A stretch of DNA of 64,000 bases from Staphylococcus sp. IVB6181. GTDB lineage: Bacteria > Bacillota > Bacilli > Staphylococcales > Staphylococcaceae. Below are positions 1 to 8,072 of the stretch, in pieces (the first letter of the stretch is position 1; every line of letters begins with the position of its first letter). The stretch spans positions 2,459,822-2,523,821 of the forward strand of contig NZ_CP095096.1 in assembly GCF_025561445.1 (NCBI RefSeq), read 5' to 3'. A model generated the notes under the pieces. That model saw only the letters and a list, made by a program, of their open reading frames with translations, was not told where the DNA came from and did not search any database. The position numbers and the translations under genes were made by a program.

Positions 1-50
1 TAATCTGTCTCCGCCATGAGGATCCCTCCATCTCATTCTATTCGATATAT

Positions 51-527
51 TTAAAATGCCTTTTTCATTAGCGCAAGGTCCATGACTTCCCCGTATACTT
101 CTCGGTTATAGGCACGTACCATTTCAAAGCCTTGTTGGCGGTAGTATTCGACACCTTCTTCGTTTTGGTTATCTACTTCTAAATAAACCGCATCATATTG
201 TCCTTTGAAATGGTCCAATCCTTTATTTAACAAGGCAGTACCATAGCCTTTACGTTGTGCTTTAGGATGAATATAGTGCGCAGATAAGAAAAGTTCGCTG
301 CCGTTAATAAAATTAGCGAACCCTACAATTTCATTATCTTCTTCTGCCACTAGGAATAATTGTTCTTTTAATCTTTTAAGCAAATGCTGCTCATTGTATG
401 AAGCTGTCAATAACTCATTGACAGTCGTCGCAGCATAGATATTCAAATACGTGTTATACCATGCTTTTGTTGCCACATCTCTGATGCCGACAACATCCGC
501 TGGTGTTGCTTCTCTCACTTTATGCAT
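51..527 (-). CDS. GNAT family N-acetyltransferase
   Basis: A 158-residue protein with the GNAT fold. The acetyl-CoA binding motif A appears as QRKGYGTALLNKGL at about residues 90-105, preceded by the typical beta-strand ending in HPKA. GNAT enzymes move an acetyl group from acetyl-CoA to an amine; the substrate cannot be read from sequence. The ATG at 525-527 follows a good Shine-Dalgarno (TAAGGAGA, about 10 nt upstream), so the start is secure. It looks monocistronic. About 250 bases between it and the next gene upstream hold no recognisable gene. Family call is firm, function is open. Confidence 0.85.
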   Translation of the reverse strand: MHKVREATPADVVGIRDVATKAWYNTYLNIYAATTVNELLTASYNEQHLLKRLKEQLFLVAEEDNEIVGFANFINGSELFLSAHYIHPKAQRKGYGTALLNKGLDHFKGQYDAVYLEVDNQNEEGVEYYRQQGFEMVRAYNREVYGEVMDLALMKKAF

Positions 528-779
528 CGTTAATCACGTCTCCTTACATAGTTCAACTTTCAAAATGAATAAATTAATTATATCATACGAGATATAAAAT
601 TGTGTTTAAACAAACACGCGTATGACGACTTATTTATTGTTCTACCCCGCTTGCAGGGTGTTGCTAAACACAGCGCAATGTACATGATAAATATATAGTC
701 TGAATCAGTTGTTGTGTTTATGAATATGAAAAGCATTCAGATATAACCTAAGCGCTTCAAATCTAATACAACATATTAT

Positions 780-1340
780 CTATAACGTACGTGTACTTGC
801 TTTTTCTTTTAATTGCTCATGCCACTGCTTTGCATGATGCATCGCGTATGTATCTTTTAAAATATCACCCGGCGCATTCACTGTACCAATCAGATAATCT
901 TCTAAGAGGGCACCTAAAAATTCCAAGCTGTATTCTATTTGATGCATACATGGACGTGCTTTGATTTTAGGACAATCACCGCCCACTAAAATTAAGCGAA
1001 ATTCGATTTGCGTCATCTTTTCTTTAAAATCACGATAATTTTTATCGCGCAATGTTTCTGACCAGTGGTCGATGAATGATTTCATCGAGGCTGAAACACT
1101 ATACCAATATACCGGCGACACCAATAGCACACTATCGCTTTCTAACACACGATCAATAATATCAGGATAATCATCCAGGTAGCCGTCAATTTGTCCCCCA
1201 TTATGTCTGACGTCCCTGACAGGTGCGAAGCGGTATTGCGTTAAATCAATCCATTGATAATCTAAACCCTCTACAACCAATTTTGCGAGTGAAGCAGAAT
1301 TGCCTTCTGGTCTGCTTCCTCCGAATATAACAGTTATCAT
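780..1340 (-). CDS. NAD(P)H-dependent FMN reductase / flavodoxin-like oxidoreductase
   Basis: A 186-residue cytosolic flavoprotein of the NADPH-dependent FMN reductase superfamily. The N-terminus MITVIFGGSRPEGNSA is the phosphate-binding loop for FMN, and SPVYWYSVSASMKSFIDHW (about residues 117-135) is the conserved second flavin loop and helix. Family members reduce quinones, flavins, azo dyes or nitro compounds; the substrate here is unknown. ATG with AAGGAACC upstream sets the start. Transcribed alone, divergent from the small plus-strand gene at 1586. Confidence 0.8.
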   Translation of the reverse strand: MITVIFGGSRPEGNSASLAKLVVEGLDYQWIDLTQYRFAPVRDVRHNGGQIDGYLDDYPDIIDRVLESDSVLLVSPVYWYSVSASMKSFIDHWSETLRDKNYRDFKEKMTQIEFRLILVGGDCPKIKARPCMHQIEYSLEFLGALLEDYLIGTVNAPGDILKDTYAMHHAKQWHEQLKEKASTRTL

Positions 1341-1585
1341 GTGCAGGTTCCTTTCTGGAATATAAGTGAACTTTTTATGAACATTGTTATCTCTTGTTTA
1401 ATAAGCCTAATTATAGGTTACATTATTTAAATATACCAACTTAATGAATCTAACGTAAATTTTTTGTAAAAAATGCGAATACCTTCAAGATAGACTGGGT
1501 ATATGAACTGAGTAAGAAGGATAAAAGGTACCCTATTCAATCAAGCAAAAGGGACTAAAAAAACTCAATAAAAGGTGATTAAAAT

Positions 1586-1819
1586 ATGGATGATACGAGC
1601 TTTGGTAACATTTATATTGACTCGCAGCCTGTAACGTTAGATTGGGATACTTTAGTAACTGATGAATCTGAAATGGCAGTTGATGGCATCCCGCCATCTC
1701 TTATAGATAAATGGGTGAAAAGAAAAGAACTTATCCCATCGTATACAAAGGACAATTTGCGTCATTTCTATACTAAAGATGTTTTAAATGCTTGCAGGTC
1801 ATATGTAAAAGTTTATTGA
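1586..1819 (+). CDS. small hypothetical protein with winged-helix/excisionase-like C-terminal half
   Basis: A 77-residue protein I do not recognise. A strong ribosome binding site (AAAGGTGAT, 6 nt before ATG) and a downstream terminator support it as a real gene. Residues 36-70 (PPSLIDKWVKRKELIPSY ... FYTKDVLN) have the spacing of a small MerR/excisionase-type winged helix: helix, short strand, then a helix opening with xDV. The N-terminal third is acidic. No integrase or phage gene lies nearby, so it is not obviously part of a mobile element. DNA binding is inference from pattern only. Confidence 0.55.
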   Translation: MDDTSFGNIYIDSQPVTLDWDTLVTDESEMAVDGIPPSLIDKWVKRKELIPSYTKDNLRHFYTKDVLNACRSYVKVY

Positions 1820-1894
1820 GAATCCACTACCACGAGACAACAACGGCATTACCCGCAGTCAATATGCGATGAATCTCGCGATAGTTCGAACGAT

Positions 1895-1950
1895 AAAAAG
1901 ACAGACCCTCTGTTTTGCCTATATGCAAACAGTAAAGGGTCTGTCTTTTT
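1895..1950. terminator. bidirectional Rho-independent terminator
   Basis: Arms AAAAAGACAGACCCT and AGGGTCTGTCTTTTT pair perfectly, with inner CTGTTTTGC/GCAAACAG extending the stem. The T-tract on either strand serves the 77-residue gene (plus) and the DUF1450 gene (minus). Confidence 0.9.
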
Positions 1951-1966
1951 GTATTTGAAATTCTAA

Positions 1967-2308
1967 TTATTCAGCTTGTTTACGTTTCGCTAATTTTTCT
2001 TTAAGTTTTCGGTCTTGTTCTTCTTTTCTGCGTTTACGTTCTTCATTACGTTGACGCAAGCGCTCTTCTTCTTCTGGATCACGCGGTTTTTGAAGCTGCT
2101 TTTCAACTTTCTCCATTAACTCATCTTCTGTTAATGCTGCTAAAGGGCGGTTGTTGACGAACGCAAATGTCTTTCTGCGACCTGGACCACAGTATGATTG
2201 GCAGCCTATTTCTATTTCAGCTTCTGGATCTAATTTCTTTAATTTTCTTTCTAGGGATTTGCAATTAACGGCTTGGCAATCATCACAAATCAAAAATTTG
2301 TTTTGCAC
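1967..2308 (-). CDS. DUF1450 (YuzB-like) cysteine-containing protein with a charged C-terminal tail
   Basis: About 113 residues. The N-terminal 70 residues show the DUF1450 pattern: CDDCQAVNC, then GCQSYCGPG and F-A-xVNNRPL. This fold resembles small thioredoxin-like ferredoxins, but no function is established. The C-terminal 40-odd residues are almost all Lys, Arg, Glu and Gln ([17 protein letters not shown]), a likely coiled coil or nucleic-acid-binding tail absent from the short Bacillus family members I recall. A longer frame from 2320 is open, but GAGGTG at 2317-2322 lies exactly 8 nt before the GTG at 2306-2308, so I choose that start. Downstream of the mevalonate operon, separated by a terminator. 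Confidence 0.7.
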   Translation of the reverse strand: MQNKFLICDDCQAVNCKSLERKLKKLDPEAEIEIGCQSYCGPGRRKTFAFVNNRPLAALTEDELMEKVEKQLQKPRDPEEEERLRQRNEERKRRKEEQDRKLKEKLAKRKQAE

Positions 2309-2475
2309 TGCTATGTCCACCTCACTTTATCTCTATAATCATCTATTTTCTCTAACGACTTCTATTATTTAACCTTATCTATTCTACGCTTTTTCCGTAA
2401 AATTTCAAGTCCCAATTCTTTGAACTGTATGTTAATCAGTCTTTAACACCTCAACAGAACACTGAAATCTGCTAT

Positions 2476-2514
2476 AAAAAAACTGCCGCACTGCAATGGT
2501 TCACAGTGAGACAG
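2476..2514 (-). terminator. Rho-independent terminator of the mevalonate operon
   Basis: On the minus strand CTGTCTCACTG pairs with CAGTGCGGCAG (two mismatches) and is followed by TTTTTTT. It sits 10 nt after the mvaK2 stop. Confidence 0.8.
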
Positions 2515-2523
2515 CACACTATA

Positions 2524-3603
2524 TTATTGACCTTGATAAACGTGGAACGGCAGCGGTTTGATGTTTGCTGCTTTCCAGCTGTTATAAATCATTTTGCGGT
2601 GTTTTTGGTTGCCGATAATCGCTATACCGCAGTCTCCGCCGCCTGCACCTGATGTTTTAGCAGCAGCATTATAAGTCTCTGCGATATCGCATAATTGTTT
2701 AAGCTGAGGTGTTTCAATGTCGACAATTGCTTCTGCATCCATCATTTGGATGATAGAACGGTTGCGTCGAATCATAGCTTGTACACCTTTTAAATTGTTC
2801 GTTTTGAAAGCATAAATCAAACGCTCGACACAAGATTGAGATTGTTCTAAGAAACGGCTATAAAACTCTGGATCTGATTTTAATCGTTTCACTTCACTGA
2901 CTAAGTAAGGAGATGACGCTGGAGAACCTGTCCAGCCGATAAGCACTTCCATATTCTCAGGGGCTTGCAAGGGTTCAGTATATAATCCCGGCCAGTTTTT
3001 CTTTACCACTTCAGCAACAGAAGACGTTTCAATCTGCTGCATGACCCAATCATGGTCGAAAGTACTGTAAGCTAACCAACCAGTAAAGACACTGACTGCA
3101 ATATCGCCGCACGAACTTAAACTTTGCAGTTTCATATTCGCAATCACCGCAAGTTTATAAATATTTAAATTCGCTAAATCCAACTCATAAAATTCATTCA
3201 GTGCTTTAACGACAGAAACTAAAACAGCAGCACTCGAACCTAAACCGTATTTATGGCCAGAGGCATCGTCTAAATTGCTGTCGATCACTAAATCAAAGTG
3301 TTTCAGCGCTTTACCGCAGCTTTTAGCATATTGCTCGAAGACTTCAACTGCAGTAATCACATATTCTAATTGTTTAGCCGCATTCGCATCTGAGACTGCA
3401 ATCTTATCGCCTTCTCTTTGGAATGTAATCGGCTCATGATGCAGCGTTTTAGAATGAATTGAACCGCCGTTATTTGCGGCTGCTGTATCTATCGTAGCCG
3501 TCACAAAACGGTCCACTGCTATCAATACAGACTTATAGCCTGGTTCCGTTACTGCATATTCACCTGCGATATAGAGTTTGCCTGGCGCTTTGACTGTAAT
3601 CAT
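2524..3603 (-). CDS. mvaK2: phosphomevalonate kinase
   Basis: 359 residues, GHMP kinase family. It phosphorylates mevalonate-5-phosphate to the diphosphate with ATP in the mevalonate route to isopentenyl diphosphate. Visible motifs: APGKLYIAGEYAV (residues 5-17), the ATP loop GLGSSAAVLVSV (about 119-130), and C-terminal KTSGAGGGDCGIAI (about 314-327). Last gene of mvaK1-mvaD-mvaK2; its ATG overlaps the mvaD stop by 4 nt (3600-3603), so translation is probably coupled. In staphylococci this pathway supplies undecaprenyl phosphate and menaquinone precursors. Confidence 0.95.
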   Translation of the reverse strand: MITVKAPGKLYIAGEYAVTEPGYKSVLIAVDRFVTATIDTAAANNGGSIHSKTLHHEPITFQREGDKIAVSDANAAKQLEYVITAVEVFEQYAKSCGKALKHFDLVIDSNLDDASGHKYGLGSSAAVLVSVVKALNEFYELDLANLNIYKLAVIANMKLQSLSSCGDIAVSVFTGWLAYSTFDHDWVMQQIETSSVAEVVKKNWPGLYTEPLQAPENMEVLIGWTGSPASSPYLVSEVKRLKSDPEFYSRFLEQSQSCVERLIYAFKTNNLKGVQAMIRRNRSIIQMMDAEAIVDIETPQLKQLCDIAETYNAAAKTSGAGGGDCGIAIIGNQKHRKMIYNSWKAANIKPLPFHVYQGQ

Positions 3604-4595
3604 GATTCATCTTCCTCATTTATAATTTCAATCCCGGTACCGATATCACTCGCGATAATTTGGTCTTGATCAAAGTAAGTTGTTAATTTATCGATGACTG
3701 CTTGCTGATGCTGTTTTTGTACTAATACTTTTACATTAGGACCTGCATCCATTGTGAAGTATGCCGGCAATCCTGCTTCGCGGCATTCATGTACTAAAGC
3801 CATAGCTTCATAACTTTCCGGCACCAAATATGTAAATGGCGGTTGTGCCCCTAAGTTTGTCGCATGCATGCGCAGTCCATTCTCTTCAAATACTTCGCCT
3901 AATCGTTTGAAATCTTTAGCTGCAATCGCGGCTTTTGCTTCTTTGATATCCTCATCAATATGGTCTAACCAATATTGGTAAAAGCGAGAAGTATTGCGTG
4001 TTAAAGACATCCCGGCACGGCTTTTTACTTTTTTAGATTTTTGATTAATCACTACGAAAATCATTGCTAAATTATCTTCCCAATGATCCGCATCGATGGC
4101 ATGTGCATAAGACGTTTCATCATCATGGCCTTTTTCCCATTCCGCAAATCCTCCGTAAATACTGCGGCTTGCAGAACCTGAACCGCGTCTAGCGAGGCGG
4201 GATAAATCTTTATCAGACAACTGCATGTCCAATGCTTCATTGCATGCAGCCGCAAGTGCCGCAAACGCACTGGCAGAAGAAGCTAATCCAGCTGCCGTCG
4301 GCACAAAATTAGTGCTGTCGATATGTGCTTTCATGTCAGTACCTGCGCGTGCTCTGACAATGTCTAAGTATGCTGAAATTTTTTGCGTTTCTTTGTCATC
4401 CGCTTCTTCCCCGTTTAAGAAGAAACGGTCCTTTTCAAATTGCGCATCAAATGTTGCACGTGTTTCCGTATAAAATTTATCCAAAGTCAGCGACAAACTA
4501 TTATTCATTGGAATAATCAGTGCATCGTCTGCTTTCCCCCAATATTTAATCAACGCAATATTCGTATGCGCTCTCGCTTTGCCCGTCTTAGCCAA
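3600..4595 (-). CDS. mvaD: diphosphomevalonate decarboxylase
   Basis: 331 residues from the TTG at 4593-4595. It converts mevalonate diphosphate to isopentenyl diphosphate with ATP use and CO2 loss. Motifs: ARAHTNIALIKYWGK near the N-terminus, the ATP loop AGLASSASAFAALA, the Ser/Arg-rich segment RRGSGSASRSIYGGFAEW and TMDAGPNVK late in the protein. A frame from 4625 is open, but AGGAGG at 4605-4610 is 9 nt before the TTG, and the protein then starts MAKTGKARAHTN, matching the family. That start leaves 5 nt after the mvaK1 stop instead of an overlap. Confidence 0.95.
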   Translation of the reverse strand: MAKTGKARAHTNIALIKYWGKADDALIIPMNNSLSLTLDKFYTETRATFDAQFEKDRFFLNGEEADDKETQKISAYLDIVRARAGTDMKAHIDSTNFVPTAAGLASSASAFAALAAACNEALDMQLSDKDLSRLARRGSGSASRSIYGGFAEWEKGHDDETSYAHAIDADHWEDNLAMIFVVINQKSKKVKSRAGMSLTRNTSRFYQYWLDHIDEDIKEAKAAIAAKDFKRLGEVFEENGLRMHATNLGAQPPFTYLVPESYEAMALVHECREAGLPAYFTMDAGPNVKVLVQKQHQQAVIDKLTTYFDQDQIIASDIGTGIEIINEEDES

Positions 4596-4600
4596 TTGAA

Positions 4601-5524
4601 TTAACCTCCTAAATTCTCTATCCACGTATGCTTAGCACCCGCTTCTTTTACTGCTTGTGCTACCTTTTTCGCTGTCCCATAATCTTTCACTAACGTAATG
4701 ACACTGCCGCCGCGGCCGCTGCCTGTCAGCTTGCCTGCCACAGCACCTGCTTGTTTTGCCACTTGCAGCAATCGATCAATTTTCGGATGACTGACTGTCA
4801 ATGTCGCTAAATAAGATTGGCATTCATTGAAAATGTCAGCTAACGCTTCAAAGTTATGCGTGTTGATGGCTTGATTCGCTGCATGTACCAGTCGGCCAAT
4901 ACGTTCGATAAACTGCATATTCTCATGATTATGCTGCACAAGTTCATGCACATCACTCACTGCCTCTTTGGTATTCCCTCTGATGCCGGTATCTAAAACG
5001 ACCATATATCCCGCAACATTCAAAGTTTTCAAAGGTGTAAAGACACCTTCTTGGAACCATGTCGGTTTATTCGACACAATCGTTTGTGCATCGATACCGC
5101 TAGGTTTCCCATGCGCAATCATTTCTGCCCAGTTGACATGTTCAATCAATGCTTCATCAGATAAAGGTTTGCCCATATAGTCAAAAGCAGCTCTAGTGAA
5201 GGCTACGGCTACAGCAGCACTAGAACCTAAGCCTCTTGAAGGCGGTAATTGTGCATCGATTTTAATCATCACAGGTGAATCAATATGATTTTCTTCTTCG
5301 AATCTGCTGATTAATGCATGTAAATGCTCCGGTGCATCCGCAACTTCGCCTTCATAGACATCACTGATCATCGTAGACACTGCCAATTCCGGCATTTCTT
5401 CAATTTCAACTGTTACTTTCCCAGAGGAAAACGGAATTGCAATCGCAGGCTGGCCGAACGTCACCGCATGTTCACCTACTAATATGATTTTCCCATTAGA
5501 TTCCCCGTAGCCTTTTTGTGTCAT
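4601..5524 (-). CDS. mvaK1: mevalonate kinase
   Basis: 307 residues, GHMP kinase family, first gene of the mevalonate operon. It phosphorylates mevalonate at O5. Motifs: GKIILVGEHAVTFGQPAIA at about residues 10-28, PSRGLGSSAAVAVAF at about 95-109, KPSGIDAQT (catalytic Asp region) near 147-155 and KLTGSGRGGSVITLV near the C-terminus. The ATG follows AAAGGTGATG at good spacing. Gene order matches that remembered for other staphylococci, except that IS sequence now lies between lipL and this gene. Confidence 0.95.
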   Translation of the reverse strand: MTQKGYGESNGKIILVGEHAVTFGQPAIAIPFSSGKVTVEIEEMPELAVSTMISDVYEGEVADAPEHLHALISRFEEENHIDSPVMIKIDAQLPPSRGLGSSAAVAVAFTRAAFDYMGKPLSDEALIEHVNWAEMIAHGKPSGIDAQTIVSNKPTWFQEGVFTPLKTLNVAGYMVVLDTGIRGNTKEAVSDVHELVQHNHENMQFIERIGRLVHAANQAINTHNFEALADIFNECQSYLATLTVSHPKIDRLLQVAKQAGAVAGKLTGSGRGGSVITLVKDYGTAKKVAQAVKEAGAKHTWIENLGG

Positions 5525-5989
5525 ATCTGCATCACCTTTAATACTTTCCTAGTTTCTCAAAGTATATTGAATTCCTGTTGTATACATGCAAAGACCTCCA
5601 GCCACTTTCTTTGTTGCCCTTATGAAAATGACAGGAAGCTTATGCATGGGACTTAATATACTCATTTATTTTTCAACCTATATATTTTTGTCATTTATAA
5701 AATATGTTGCACTTTACTGTTCACTTTTCTTCAAACACCGTTTTATTATACCCTATTTATCTCGATGTTTTATCATACCTAAGTTGTAAAATTAATACCT
5801 GATAATAAACTACTTCCTCATTCTACCGAAAATTTCACTTTATTTAAACGATTTGTTCATATCTTCGTCATAAAAAATATAATTAAAAATGAGGATTCAC
5901 ACCATCTGAATTAAAAAACCGCAACACAAAAGGGATATTGAAAGTCACCATGTCAAATAGAAAACGAAAGTTGGTTGCTATTTGTTTAT
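5525..5989 (-). promoter_or_regulatory. intergenic upstream of mvaK1; candidate -10 TATAAT at 5745-5750
   Basis: Some 465 bases without a convincing gene. On the minus strand GGGTATAATAAAA at about 5741-5753 is a good -10, but no clear -35 lies 16-18 nt upstream, so this is a weak promoter candidate implying a leader of roughly 210 nt. Short open frames on the plus strand lack ribosome binding sites and family signal. The far end (about 5921-5945) carries a GCAACACAAAAGGGATA stretch followed, on the minus strand, by GCGGTTTTTT; it may be the distal arm of an old lipL terminator. Confidence 0.35.
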
Positions 5990-5990
5990 C

Positions 5991-7089
5991 TTCAATTGTC
6001 AAATTAAGTGCAACACCTTATCATTGAAAAGCTCTGCTGGTGTTTTCCAATCAAATCGTTTACGAGGACGTGTATTCAACTTATAAACATAGCGTTCTAT
6101 TTGTTCTTCTGTAATGTTATCAATATCAATACCTTTGGCTATATATTCTCTAATCAATCCATTTGTATTTTCATTAGTTCCACGTTGCCAAGGGGAATGA
6201 GGATCAGGAAAATAAAAGGGAATGTTATCTAACTCTGACGTAATTTCTGGATGTTTAGAAAACTCTACACCTCTATCTGGTGTAATGGATAATCGTTTAT
6301 TGTTTGGTAAGCCGCTAAGTAAATCTACGATTTTCTGTTTCACAAACTCAGATTTCTTTTTAGGTACTTTACCACAAAGTAAATAGCTGGTTTTACGATC
6401 TACTAATGTAACAAGACAAGATTTTCCAGTTTTTCCCATAACAGTATCGGCTTCCCAATCTCCGATGCGTTCTCTATTATTAATGATTTGAGGCCGATCG
6501 TGTATTGAATAACTTATTCTAATTCTACCTCTTTTTTCTTGATGATCTTTAGTGTGTCTAGTCTTGCCTCTATGCCTTAACAATCTAATACATCCACGAT
6601 TACCGTGACTTAATTTTGGCGGATCAAACAGGCCTAAATAAATAGCACGGTAAATAGTGTTATAACTAATAGCCAAGTGAAACCCTTCACTTTTTAATCG
6701 GTTCGCAATTTGTTCAGGCGACCACTGTTGATTAAGAAATAAAAATTTCACTTTATCAAATAAAATCTGTGATTTTAATAATAATTTACGTCCGCATTTT
6801 TTCTTATTGCACTTGTAATTATTATGAGCATATGTAGGGCTGTAGCTTCCGGAGGAAGCATTTCTAACTAATTCACGAGAAACGGTTGATGGGCTTCTGC
6901 AAATATCTTAAGCGATTTTCTTAAAGAATATCCTTTAGAGAATATTCTTTCGCGTTCTTCTATGGTAAGGTGTTTATATGAGTCCATAATCATTATCTCC
7001 AGTAAAATTTTGTCTTCGCAAACTTTATTTTACTAGATTGATGATATTAGGGCTCTTTTTTATGTGTTACACTTATTTTGACAATTGAA
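5991..7089 (-). mobile_element. IS30-family insertion sequence, decayed
   Basis: Inverted ends read TTCAATTGTCAAATTAAGTG on the left (from 5991) and TTCAATTGTCAAAATAAGTG on the complement of the right (to 7089), continuing to AACAC. The length of about 1.1 kb and one transposase filling the element fit IS30. I could not find a convincing target duplication. The transposase carries a frameshift and a nonsense codon, so the element is probably unable to move on its own. It lies between lipL and mvaK1. Confidence 0.85.
5999..6987 (-). pseudogene. IS30-family transposase, broken by a frameshift and a stop
   Basis: The DDE catalytic part is intact in a 250-codon frame (5999-6751): GDWEADTVMGK, SITPDRGVEF and NENTNGLIRE supply the acidic triad. 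The reading frame continues open upstream to 6907 and encodes RSPSTVSRELVRN, the second half of the N-terminal helix-turn-helix. A TAA at 6908-6910 interrupts it. The first part (MDSYKHLTIEERERIFSKGYSL) starts at ATG 6985-6987 in another frame, so about one base has been lost near 6921-6924. Two independent lesions make inactivation likely. Without them the protein would be about 329 residues, normal for the family. Confidence 0.85.
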
Positions 7090-7091
7090 GT

Positions 7092-7149
7092 CATAAATAA
7101 ACACCCCAAAAGTAGTATTTTATAGGTTCAACTTTTGGGATGTAGTACA
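7092..7149. repeat. orphan terminal fragment of an IS3-family element
   Basis: This 58-bp stretch closely matches the right end of the complete IS3 element B (27820-27877): both run from the transposase start codon region through CCCCAAAAGT ... GGTTCAACTTTTGGG to the terminal GTAGTACA/GCAGTACA. It directly abuts the right end of the IS30 element. No other part of that IS3 element is visible nearby, so it is a remnant or solo end. Confidence 0.7.
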
Positions 7150-7232
7150 CAAATCATCTACATTTTAAGTTTAAACTTTATTAAGAGAGTATCAAGCCAC
7201 ATAACTTTTCAGCTATTTACATCCCTTTGTGC

Positions 7233-8072
7233 TTAATCGTTCATTTTCGCATTAATTTTTGCATTACGTTCTATCATACGCTCAAAATATTTTTCAAATC
7301 TTTCCCATTCTTCATCACTGATCGGTTCCATATTTAATGTTGCGCCTAAATCTTTAATCGCATAAAGCAATTTTAACATCACATCTTGAACCGTCATGGA
7401 ATGTCCAAACAAAGTTTCAAGCGAAGCCATACAAGATGGATCAATATCAGGGTACTTAAACTTTGTTTCTTCGCCTTGCAGCGCTCTATCGTAGAAAGCT
7501 TTCATCATTTCAGCACGTTCTTCGCCTGAACCTTCTACACAAAGATAAACTTGTACCGCAATACCGCCTCTCACTCTGCGTTGAGAAATACCAGCAAACT
7601 TTTTGTCATTGATACTCAAGTCGAATTTTCCTGGGCAATAAGAGCGTTCAATTTCTTTCGTTTCGATAGTAACATGTTCATCTTCGAACATTTTATCGAC
7701 TACTAAATACATTAAGTTAAATGCTTCGTCTATTGAAACTTCGGTCTTGCCCTTAAAGATAAGGGAGAAATTCAAAATACCTTGATCGAGCACCACACCT
7801 AAGCCGCCTGAATTGCGGACAATTACATTATAACCGCGTTCATCGACCAAATAGCGTATGCCGTCATTTAAATGCGGCAAGCGTGCATCATGTGTACCTA
7901 GTATTACGGTATGCTGATGAATCCAAGTGCGGACGACACTGCATGATAAATCCTTGCCCGCACTTTCTGAAAATGTATCATCAAATGCAAAAGACTGCAT
8001 CGGCGCAAAGCCTGTAGAATGGTCAATATAACGCCATTCTTGATCTTTAAAATAGCGCTCTGCCAAATCCAT
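7233..8072 (-). CDS. lipL: LipL-type octanoyl/lipoyl amidotransferase (lipoate-protein ligase A family)
   Basis: 279 residues of the biotin/lipoate ligase fold. LipL moves octanoyl or lipoyl groups from GcvH to the E2 subunits of 2-oxoacid dehydrogenases. The motif RSYCPGKFDLSINDKKFAG (about residues 150-168) contains the cysteine expected for transfer and the conserved Lys, followed by ISQRRVRGG. RNSGGLGVVLDQG lies earlier, near residue 95. Its ATG overlaps the pta stop by 1 nt, so the two are co-transcribed; the same pta-lipL pairing is known in S. aureus. An ATP-dependent lipoate ligase is the alternative, but the cysteine argues for LipL. Confidence 0.85.
   Translation of the reverse strand: MDLAERYFKDQEWRYIDHSTGFAPMQSFAFDDTFSESAGKDLSCSVVRTWIHQHTVILGTHDARLPHLNDGIRYLVDERGYNVIVRNSGGLGVVLDQGILNFSLIFKGKTEVSIDEAFNLMYLVVDKMFEDEHVTIETKEIERSYCPGKFDLSINDKKFAGISQRRVRGGIAVQVYLCVEGSGEERAEMMKAFYDRALQGEETKFKYPDIDPSCMASLETLFGHSMTVQDVMLKLLYAIKDLGATLNMEPISDEEWERFEKYFERMIERNAKINAKMND

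Noticed and set aside
1498..1503. GGGTAT resembling a SigB -10 before the small 77-residue gene
   Set aside because: No GTTT-type -35 lies 13-15 bases upstream.
5586..5789. 67-codon plus-strand frame upstream of mvaK1
   Set aside because: No ribosome binding site, hydrophobic low-complexity translation and no family resemblance.
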